This document shows, piece by piece, positions 16,501 to 20,163 of a stretch of 25,315 nucleotides of DNA. The notes beneath the pieces are model-generated. The model made no database searches, was not told where the DNA came from, and worked only from the letters and a program-made list of their open reading frames with translations. The translations under genes were made by a program, and so were the position numbers. The number at the start of each line of letters is the position of its first letter. Within the stretch, counting starts at the first letter, position 1. The stretch spans positions 1 through 25,315 of IMG/VR virus record IMGVR_UViG_3300050033_000060; one strand, given 5' to 3'. The stretch comes from a virus.

Positions 16501-17140
16501 AATCATCGGCCTCGATCTTTCCCAGCGACTTGGTGTGGGGGAAGCCTACGCGATCAACGGGGAACCCCCAGAGGGGATGACGGCCGGCGAACGGAGTGCA
16601 TGGTATGCCAACAAGATTCTCGGACCCGCATGGTCGATGGTAGGCGATTGGAGAAAGGCCGGGGATGCGATCTCAGAAGGAAACACCGGGGACGCCGTGA
16701 AGTACACCTCGCCGAACTTCGTGCGCAATTTCATCAAGGCCAACGATCTCAGCAACGGGGGCGTCAAGGTTGCCGGCAAAACGGTCATGCAGCCCGAAGA
16801 CGTGAGTATGTATGACATTGCGCTCCAGATGGCCGGGATCAACCCCTTGGACGTATCCTTGGCGAAAGAGGAGAGCCAATACCTGAAGAACATCTCCACG
16901 GAGCTTTCACAGCGGAGGTCACTGCTCATCCGGCATCTGGCCGAAGCCACGAGTGATGGGGACCAGGACGCGAAGGAGCGGGCGATAGAGAAAATCAACG
17001 CCTTCTCCACCACGCAACCCTCATTGAAGATCACCTCTCAGGAGTTGGCGAACGCAGTGAAGAAAGCACGGAGTAAGGCGGCGGGAACGTTGACGAAGAA
17101 AGAGCAGGCGATCAAGGCTGAGTACGGGGCCGAAGAGTAG
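10556..17140 (+). CDS. Giant polyvalent virion protein with zincin and ADP-ribosyltransferase-like domains
   Basis: The 2194-aa product starts at ATG with GGAG six bases upstream. Residues ~1-290 are hydrophobic and Gly/Ala-rich, as in DNA-ejection or membrane-inserting proteins. Residues ~290-560 are acidic linkers. H725-E-T-F-H729 is a perfect HExxH zinc-protease motif in GELDHETFHAAVALA. Residues ~820-1095 match the ADP-ribosyltransferase domain known from phage polyvalent proteins: WHGSP at 822-826, GTGEGGAMFGKGHYFA at 838-853, then LYQVELAPEEHEYLNW and NYVIFDDKD near 1085. Helical regions follow, and the C-terminal ~350 residues (FRFQTIGKVIQLSMDAYG, then LPSIIGLDLSQRLGVGEA) resemble large polyvalent-protein-associated domains of the LPD38 kind, from memory. 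Such proteins are thought to be injected with the DNA and act on host targets. Host substrate and activity are unknown. Confidence 0.8.
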   Translation: MADIYAGLPAGAQLTPQVAGLPSGAQLDAPPEKSSFGAETLKAPARIVGGIAQELGEAGQFLTGNRIGGGMRHWGEQVQQQNAMTPAFQAEHPILAPVAQVAEGAAKLAPYMVGDALLSAVAPEVGLPAAAGVIARGARFAAGKLSTIALPGVMGAAQGQQSYEKGVANGLSPDEALKASYAPAATTGAGMALMGRMSKAAQGIGGAAESLGGQFVKHAAADTGIMMGQGVATSAAEKYSGTDVNAKPLDQLKDPKQWLNAALTGGMFAGLGVGTEAINRAALRAHLASLPEYPREQWHSSVEGLAQALHPDDPVKQAHAQAGMLDRLQNDEPPIELTDVVPPEKTADSAKDLQESLVQGLTESVTSGGEKAPLDAQTDAVTTKILDGLKTEEPKIEVPTTSPHLGGVESASLDPNEISANVWAKQGYTTWAKGKEPNPEAVAILAEGIGPDKKKFRIVPDGEERANGRTLERGRIEPLEEPIAVHPQEAGGQNETVQEAGGIPAAETEGRPEQAPESDRLAPGNTETPGDGQAAVSQTPAEEVGPKTAEVKMFLTKADEKALRGLGHTPAEIKKMTPEEGAQKLAAGVPVTDRAAENIKLAKAGYKGREISAMSDTDRDAALRQIEAKASVTAKEAEPLTAERVKKSFPGQDVRETPEGHEVTAENGTKIRITMTGEIEFDRAAVEAAHGRPLEEGEKPVASFVKMGKEGVISLTEKGVGELDHETFHAAVALALSKKQIEQVFKKYGSEENAAKAYQDFRDGAAPATGWWNRIKELALKLRDLVMPNADTVFRKLTSGEVWKQKQGEGGDALRRFMVAAWHGSPHDHDKFDSTKIGTGEGGAMFGKGHYFAGAKAVAEHYRDALSAGHVPDFEGLVEKAGIDWPKGADSFDTKREVMLQSNAGDSAEQAAKRVQNANRAAREIPAEKLAELVTAFREARKGKLYQVELAPEEHEYLNWDKPLSEQPEVLDKLANGLSGEQLTAANLRDTDTGGEVYRRLVQVEGSKEAASELLRSLGIKGNKYLDEQSRDNTAKVTRIWENEKYPERPQWRVSSQSGYSESFKSEAEASRAAEKQNADNLTHNYVIFDDKDVKIVAKFSLGRPEEQREAVNEAGKKFFNSDDFTHIMERVGTKALRFIQAVDRTIVMASKAAWARPIKEHLVNVLRVRGDKQAYIRQHADDAVRIQSALQKNFKSDADFQKGANLIYRMTLYQLDPFHPAKSLDEQWNGPKADEIAAARERMKMADFTKLPPSERDALKATANSQAWTPIGDSAYARAKTIEAARAEIKQHLAALSPEQRDGVKQMFAQIGKVHDEHIDAVLKQLEIRTGKDSKAYKDLKQELETQARLAAYFPLSRHGYEYMVRTFAPGEDGKRGQLINAEAYRTEAQAIEARAKLAGKDSTIEKAPLNKGNSPTNIPSSVLAKLDAIAAKHGLEGSELEAMKGDLEKLWVNTLSRGSIQGSKLERTGVAGFSTDWMRTYAEHMAKEARATAHAKYDWQFADQYKVMRQKIDALQAPGVNHDSAALLKMQDMTDYLESQDQKLQAQQQTAVPVRMANRLAFMTMLTSPTMWIAHLAQPIQFTLPKLAAKFGPGAALESHYQFMKNWMSGKYADHKLEAWDAENGQVGHKVAGMLSDLHSIDIETSRRLETAGHISAQGVAAEAAKIENITPEQRVLLEQKAAEQLVVDRAQIPKDAIDQKKSLNDQLHEIYTKFDQTGREYLTLRVGAMVGTTELSAPFDLHDAAIGATKLDDISNKLTHTAGFFLRKGVSGARKAAATAAMDLAFKDAKFHTDGKFDFAKAFDYMAKDIVDDTLYNYDPSNRPAFMNTNAGKLMFQFQFFRFQTIGKVIQLSMDAYGKEFARNVAAAEAEHAQNVDIFGKDHADKVLADEKTRLTTERHQARAELAYMTASGMALAGAAGAPIAMAVNNSAVAAVYNAIAWLFEDKDDPWHFGEDVSRGLHAGLGDNLANVLEKGLPSIIGLDLSQRLGVGEAYAINGEPPEGMTAGERSAWYANKILGPAWSMVGDWRKAGDAISEGNTGDAVKYTSPNFVRNFIKANDLSNGGVKVAGKTVMQPEDVSMYDIALQMAGINPLDVSLAKEESQYLKNISTELSQRRSLLIRHLAEATSDGDQDAKERAIEKINAFSTTQPSLKITSQELANAVKKARSKAAGTLTKKEQAIKAEYGAEE
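12026..12030 (+). promoter_or_regulatory. Ribosome binding site inside the polyvalent gene
   Basis: GGAGG ends five bases before an ATG at 12036 in the +1 frame. The spacing is optimal, which is unusual inside a long coding region and is the main reason to consider the embedded ORF that follows. Confidence 0.45.
12036..12188 (+). CDS. Candidate embedded ORF, 50-aa basic protein overprinting the polyvalent linker
   Basis: In the +1 frame relative to the 2194-aa gene, an ATG with a GGAGG site five bases upstream opens a 50-codon frame ending at TAG 12186-12188. The product is rich in Lys, Gln and Pro (MKQFKKPGGFRQQKPKDD at the start, KQQYPKPQQKK at the end) and strongly basic. The main frame here is a low-complexity linker (QEAGGQNETVQEAGGIPAAE), so it is not under tight structural constraint and could tolerate overprinting. 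It could also be a chance ORF in GC-rich DNA. No family is recognised. Confidence 0.3.
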   Translation: MKQFKKPGGFRQQKPKDDPSKLPSLTASLPETLKLQEMDKQQYPKPQQKK

Positions 17141-17155
17141 CCCCGGAAAAATATA

Positions 17156-17195
17156 ACCCCGCCGCAGAGCCAGACGATTCTGGATGCGGCGGGGT
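17156..17195 (-). terminator. Intrinsic terminator for the leftward operon (possibly bidirectional)
   Basis: ACCCCGCCGCA pairs with TGCGGCGGGGT (17156-17166 with 17185-17195), an 11-bp perfect stem, and an inner CCAG/CTGG pair lies in the loop. Read leftward it is followed by TATATTTTT, so it suits the operon that ends with the bacterioferritin. Read rightward there is no T-run, so it would only weakly stop late transcription. Confidence 0.7.
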
Positions 17196-17312
17196 CTGTG
17201 GACTTTGTGGCGGGTTAAGTTGCCCACTAAACCTGGTCGCCGTGAATTTACCGGTGAGCCACAAGGTCTATGAAAAACGGCGGTAAGGTTCTCTTTGAAA
17301 ACCCGAGGGGTG

Positions 17313-17326
17313 GAGGTAGATACCTC
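17313..17326. repeat. Perfect 6-2-6 palindrome (GAGGTA-GA-TACCTC)
   Basis: The perfect inverted repeat lies 13 bases past the stop codon of the bacterioferritin gene, on its downstream side. It could be a protein-binding half-site pair or part of a 3' transcript structure. There is no T-tract, so it is not called a terminator. Confidence 0.45.
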
Positions 17327-17338
17327 TCGCCGCCAAAC

Positions 17339-17806
17339 CTATTCCTCCATCTGTTCTGCCAGATACCCCGGCAATTTGATGTCGCCGATCTCGCGTTGTG
17401 CCGACTCGATATCGTTGATGTGGTTCTCCTCTTCCGCCAAGTTCGCCTCGGCGATCATGCGCGTGCCGTTGTCGCCGATCTGGATGCAGAGTTTGACAAT
17501 CTCGTTGTAAGCGGCGCGGGCCTCCATCTCGCCCTTCAGATCTTGGCTCATCATCTCGGGGACCGTAGCACCGGTGAACGCCGGCACCTGAGCGACAGCT
17601 GGCACGCCATCGAGAAAGAGGATGCGATCCTGGAGTTTGTCGGCGTGTCCCATTTCCTGTTTCGCACGGGCCATCATGTAGCCGGCCAGCTTGTCATAGC
17701 CCCAGTTGGCGACCGTCGCTGCGTGGACGGTGTACTGGATGATCGCGCCGTACTCCCGCGCGAGTTGTTTGTTCAGTAAGTCAATGATTCTCTGGTCACC
17801 TTTCAT
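17339..17806 (-). CDS. bfr: Bacterioferritin
   Basis: The product is 155 residues from ATG 17806, chosen because AAGGAGGG lies six to seven bases upstream and because it gives the normal bacterioferritin N-terminus (MKGDQRIIDLLNKQL). A longer start at 17857 adds 17 unrelated residues. All diiron ferroxidase ligands are visible: E18, E51, H54, E93, E126 and H129, matching E. coli Bfr E18/E51/H54/E94/E127/H130. The haem-ligating Met52 in QEMGHAD is also present. Bacterioferritins form 24-subunit shells that oxidise Fe(II) and store Fe(III) and bind haem between subunits. Its ATG overlaps the TGA of the upstream 54-aa gene (ATGA), so it is translated with a phage operon. This is rare cargo for a phage. 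It could store iron or protect DNA, but this is inference. Confidence 0.93.
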   Translation of the reverse strand: MKGDQRIIDLLNKQLAREYGAIIQYTVHAATVANWGYDKLAGYMMARAKQEMGHADKLQDRILFLDGVPAVAQVPAFTGATVPEMMSQDLKGEMEARAAYNEIVKLCIQIGDNGTRMIAEANLAEEENHINDIESAQREIGDIKLPGYLAEQMEE

Positions 17807-17967
17807 TTTGTACCCTCCTTCAGGTAGAATTTCTTCAGCCACGGGCAGAATGGACAAACGAGTCGCCCCGTCTCGACAGGCCTACATGGTGCCGCGCGGC
17901 ACCCTTCTTGGTAGAGTTTCAGCATCTCTGCCTTGGTGCGCTTCGGGGTACGGGCGGGATCAGCCAC
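17803..17967 (-). CDS. Small four-cysteine protein, 54 aa
   Basis: A GTG start at 17967 overlaps the DUF3310 stop by eight bases and has GGGAG ten bases upstream. The product carries C23, C28, C38 and C41 (CRAAPC, then VCPFCPW), a pattern suited to binding one zinc or an iron-sulphur centre, with a basic N-terminal helix (ARTPKRTKAEMLKLYQEG). A longer ATG start at 18036 would overlap the neighbouring gene by 77 bases and is less likely. The stop overlaps the bacterioferritin start as ATGA, which supports a real, translated gene. No family is recognised, and function is unknown. Proximity to bacterioferritin invites a metal-related guess only. Confidence 0.65.
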   Translation of the reverse strand: MADPARTPKRTKAEMLKLYQEGCRAAPCRPVETGRLVCPFCPWLKKFYLKEGTK

Positions 17968-18217
17968 GTTCAGGATACTCCCACTCCAGAAGCAACTGCA
18001 AGTAGTGAATCGCTTTCTTAATGTCCTCGGCACCATGTTTAAGCTTGTGCCGGCAGACGTACTTTACCACGTTAGATTCACACCAATCCAGATGATTTCT
18101 TTGGCAGAACTCTGCGGGCTGGATGGACATATCCTTGTAGTGACCCCCGCCAATCTGGGTGTCGCTCGGTTTCGTGACAGGTTCTTCCTCTACCGGTAGC
18201 TGTTCTTCGCAGGTCAC
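17960..18217 (-). CDS. DUF3310-family protein, 85 aa
   Basis: GTG 18217 is chosen because GGAGG lies six bases upstream and it starts one base after the Nudix stop. A longer ATG at 18256 would overlap the Nudix gene by 38 bases. After a short acidic leader the protein has the DUF3310 signature: GGGHYKDMSIQPAEFC, then NVVKYVCRHKLKHGAEDIKK and AIHYLQLLLEWE. DUF3310 proteins are common in phages next to nucleotide-metabolism genes. Their biochemical role is not established, although some are annotated as nucleotide kinases. Here it sits between a Nudix hydrolase and small metal-binding-type proteins. The family assignment is confident; the function is not. Confidence 0.85.
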   Translation of the reverse strand: MTCEEQLPVEEEPVTKPSDTQIGGGHYKDMSIQPAEFCQRNHLDWCESNVVKYVCRHKLKHGAEDIKKAIHYLQLLLEWEYPERG

Positions 18218-18218
18218 T

Positions 18219-18638
18219 CTAAACCTCCGTCCAACTGAAATACTCGATCCGCTCATCGAGGCAAAGCTGCAACAATTTCTCTACGTTTCGAGCGCAGGCG
18301 TAACGCCCGAAAGCCTCATCAACCCTAGACAGTAAAACCTTCTCACTCTCCGTCGTTCGGCACCCGACCACCTCGTCGCTGAAGACAGAGAACACCGTCA
18401 CCCGCCAGTCCTTCCCAGAAAAATGCCCCCTGCGATCCCAGAGAAAGTCGGGGAGCCATACACCGGTTTCCTCAAAGAATTCCCGGCTCATCGCGGCGTA
18501 ATCTTCCTCCTTTCCCTCTATCTTGCCGCCGACGCCGTTCAGCAGACCGATGTTCACTTGTGGCCCGCGCTCCTTGCGAATGAGGACCACCCGCTCTCTT
18601 GCCTTGTCGAAGGCGAAACCCAGCACGTAATTTATCAT
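18219..18638 (-). CDS. Nudix hydrolase
   Basis: The 139-aa protein has a full Nudix box: G38-x5-E44-x7-R52-E53-F54-x-E56-E57-x-G59 in GGKIEGKEED...MSREFFEETGV, which coordinates metal ions for hydrolysis of nucleoside diphosphates linked to another group. The N-terminal strand (MINYVLGFAFDKARERVVL) is typical, and no membrane segment is present. The ATG at 18638 overlaps the upstream stop as ATGA. Its substrate cannot be read from sequence. Phage Nudix enzymes act on oxidised or modified nucleotides, capped RNA or ADP-ribose. The presence of an ADP-ribosyltransferase-like domain in the same phage makes ADP-ribose a possible substrate, but this is inference. Confidence 0.92.
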   Translation of the reverse strand: MINYVLGFAFDKARERVVLIRKERGPQVNIGLLNGVGGKIEGKEEDYAAMSREFFEETGVWLPDFLWDRRGHFSGKDWRVTVFSVFSDEVVGCRTTESEKVLLSRVDEAFGRYACARNVEKLLQLCLDERIEYFSWTEV

Positions 18639-18856
18639 AGGAAATACCCCACTCGGCGCATTTTCTTCTTCGCCTGTTGCCGCACGCGAGCGCGCATAAA
18701 GAAATCATTGGCCTGGAGCGCACAACATTTCTGGCTGCAAAATCTCCCACCCGTAGGATACTGCCGATGTGCGCTCGCAGTAAACGTGAACTCTTTCCCA
18801 CAGCGTTCACACTTACGTTGCTCGTCTACAAAATTATTTTTCTCGCGTAAGTTCAC
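18635..18856 (-). CDS. Zinc-finger-like small protein, 73 aa
   Basis: GTG 18856 is chosen because GGAGG sits seven bases upstream and the start overlaps the TGA of the upstream peptide (GTGA). The sequence has C16-x2-C19 followed by GKEFTFTASAHRQYPTGG and C40-x3-C44-C45, a CxxC/FCSxxC zinc finger of the type seen in HNH-associated and MYM/TRASH-like proteins. A strongly basic C-terminal helix follows (FFMRARVRQQAKKKMRRVGY), suggesting nucleic acid binding. The longer ATG start would extend into the previous gene. The downstream stop overlaps the Nudix ATG. Function unknown; a DNA- or RNA-binding role is plausible. Confidence 0.72.
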   Translation of the reverse strand: MNLREKNNFVDEQRKCERCGKEFTFTASAHRQYPTGGRFCSQKCCALQANDFFMRARVRQQAKKKMRRVGYFL

Positions 18857-18966
18857 TTCTTCACCTCCGGTAGCGGCCACCAGCCGGGACAGGCGGTGCC
18901 GCACAGTCCACATGTCCCTTCGCACATTTTCTCCCCGGTTCGTTTACAGCGGAAACAGGAACTCAT
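18853..18966 (-). CDS. Tiny six-cysteine peptide, 37 aa
   Basis: ATG 18966 has a GGGAGG site seven bases upstream. The peptide contains C4, C7, C15, C19, C22 and C26 (SCFRCKRTGEKMC, CGLCGTACPGWW), with two CxxC pairs. Its ATG overlaps the stop of the overlapping ORF at 18963 (ATGA), and its TGA overlaps the GTG of the next gene (GTGA), so it fits the operon exactly. Six cysteines in 37 residues could hold one or two zinc ions or an iron-sulphur cluster. No family is recognised. The start, ribosome site and stop-start coupling make a real gene likely despite its size. Confidence 0.7.
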   Translation of the reverse strand: MSSCFRCKRTGEKMCEGTCGLCGTACPGWWPLPEVKK

Positions 18967-20159
18967 AATAAATCCTCCCAAAGTCCCTGCTCCCGAGCGC
19001 AGTCGCTCGGGAGCATCAAGTCGCCTTTACTGCCTCGTTGGTTCGGTCCTCCGTGTTCAGCATCCGATGCCCGGATCGTGGGCCAGTCTTTTACGCTTCC
19101 GACTTGGTGGCTCAAGCTTGCGAAGCACCCCTCTGATCTATCCCCCATCCTAGCCACGAAGTTAGGGTCTGAAGCGATCTCAGTTACCCGAGGCGTGAGC
19201 CTTTGGCTCACGCCTGAGTCTTTCATAAAGCACTCGCCAAGCTCGCTCGGCGGTTGCCGGGACGACTCCGTTTCCGAGCAGTCGCAGTTCATCGACTCGG
19301 GAGTCGCAGGATTCAAACAGCTCGGCATTGTCCATCCGATCGGGAGTCCCATGAGAGTCTCGACCCACCTCGGAGAAAGTTTTCCCGCTGAAGGTGCGGC
19401 TTGGCTCCCACCAGTGCTGAGGCTCGCCGGGTCTTGAGGGCCAGAAGCGAGGTGAACCATTGTCCCGAGCGGCGGCGAGTTCCTCGCCGCCTGGCTCCCG
19501 CCCTCCATGTTCTTGGACTCGTTGACGCTGATTGTGGGCCACATCAAGACCTGAGAAACCAGAGCGGGAGAGGAACTCTCCCGCTCTGCGGGGCAATCCT
19601 CTGAGAGCTTCGCCTTCGGGGTCTGCCAAGCCTCGCCTTTGAGCGAGGATAAACACCCGTTTTCGCTGGTGAGGCGCGCCGACTTCAGCCGCGCTGAATA
19701 CTCCCCACGTTGTTCTGTAACCATCTTCTTCCAGATCGCTGAGGACTGTGGAGAGTCCCATCGAGATGTGCCCATCGACGTTTTCGAAGAAGCAGAACTC
19801 AGGCTGCATGAGTGCGATCTGCTCTCGGACAAAAGGCCAGAGATGCCGGGGGTCGTCGGCTCCGAGCCGCTTCCCCGCTGCAGAGAAGGGCTGGCAGGGA
19901 TACCCAGCCACAAGGATGCCCACTTTGCCGCGAAACGCTCGGCCAGGAAAGGTTTTAAGATTCGTCCAGATAGGTGCTGGGTCCAAGAGTCCCGCTTCCA
20001 TTTTTGCGACCAAGTTCGCGCAGGCGAAGGCTTCGATCTCACTAAAAGCGATGACGCGCAAATTTCGGATTGCTCGTCTAAGTCCGAGATGAATCCCGGC
20101 ATAACCTGCACAGAATTCCACGACATTAACGGGTGAACCGTCTTCGGTATGATCCACAT
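18963..20159 (-). CDS. Long ORF overprinting the methyltransferase, 398 aa
   Basis: Starting at ATG 20159, directly after the primase stop, a frame offset by +1 from the methyltransferase stays open for 398 codons and ends at TGA 18965-18963, overlapping the ATG of the six-Cys peptide. It shares the GGAGG at 20169-20173 (nine-base spacing). The product is Ser/Trp/Cys/Pro-rich, with motif-like strings WPTISVNESKN, SPRWVETLMGLPIGWTMPSC and WPTIRASDAEHGGPNQRGSK. I recall similar WPTP and WVEWLMGFPIGW strings in predicted proteins beside phage methyltransferases, but these may themselves be alternate-frame translations. The last 217 bases have no other coding frame, so at least this part is hard to explain otherwise. 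It may be a real overlapping gene, a frameshift product of the methyltransferase, or a shadow ORF. Confidence 0.45.
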   Translation of the reverse strand: MWIIPKTVHPLMSWNSVQVMPGFISDLDEQSEICASSLLVRSKPSPARTWSQKWKRDSWTQHLSGRILKPFLAERFAAKWASLWLGIPASPSLQRGSGSEPTTPGISGLLSESRSHSCSLSSASSKTSMGTSRWDSPQSSAIWKKMVTEQRGEYSARLKSARLTSENGCLSSLKGEAWQTPKAKLSEDCPAERESSSPALVSQVLMWPTISVNESKNMEGGSQAARNSPPLGTMVHLASGPQDPASLSTGGSQAAPSAGKLSPRWVETLMGLPIGWTMPSCLNPATPESMNCDCSETESSRQPPSELGECFMKDSGVSQRLTPRVTEIASDPNFVARMGDRSEGCFASLSHQVGSVKDWPTIRASDAEHGGPNQRGSKGDLMLPSDCAREQGLWEDLL

Positions 20160-20163
20160 TCAC
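19180..20163 (-). CDS. dcm: DNA (cytosine-5-)-methyltransferase
   Basis: From GTG 20163 (GGAGG five bases upstream, GTGA overlap with the primase stop) the 327-aa enzyme has the ordered C5-methyltransferase motifs. Motif I is FCAGYAGIHLG at 17-27 (AdoMet binding). Motif IV is GYPCQPFS with catalytic Cys90. Motif VI is FFENV with Glu127. Motif VIII is GAPHQRKR at 162-169. Motif X is LLGNGVVP at about 295-302. The target-recognition region between VIII and X is short and charged, so the target sequence cannot be read. Such phage enzymes usually shield phage DNA from host restriction or mark it for packaging or regulation. No cognate restriction gene is nearby, so it is an orphan type. A GTG at 20157 is another possible start; the ATG at 20391 would overrun the primase. 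Confidence 0.93.
   Translation of the reverse strand: MNVDHTEDGSPVNVVEFCAGYAGIHLGLRRAIRNLRVIAFSEIEAFACANLVAKMEAGLLDPAPIWTNLKTFPGRAFRGKVGILVAGYPCQPFSAAGKRLGADDPRHLWPFVREQIALMQPEFCFFENVDGHISMGLSTVLSDLEEDGYRTTWGVFSAAEVGAPHQRKRVFILAQRRGLADPEGEALRGLPRRAGEFLSRSGFSGLDVAHNQRQRVQEHGGREPGGEELAAARDNGSPRFWPSRPGEPQHWWEPSRTFSGKTFSEVGRDSHGTPDRMDNAELFESCDSRVDELRLLGNGVVPATAERAWRVLYERLRREPKAHASGN

Larger units (their letters stand above)
17141..17338. other. Convergent intergenic region
   Basis: These ~200 bases separate the two arms. They contain the 17156-17195 hairpin and a 14-bp palindrome at 17313-17326. I see no tRNA (no GTTCGAATC-type T-arm), no SD-preceded start on either strand and no promoter-like boxes. 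A rightward ORF starting at 17270 runs antisense through the bacterioferritin and is judged a shadow. Confidence 0.6.

Noticed and set aside
17196-17312. Possible tRNA in the convergent gap
   Set aside because: There is no T-arm consensus, no complete cloverleaf pairing and no CCA end.
17270-17779. 169-codon rightward ORF over the bacterioferritin gene
   Set aside because: The bacterioferritin on the other strand has every family ligand, while this frame has no matching domain.
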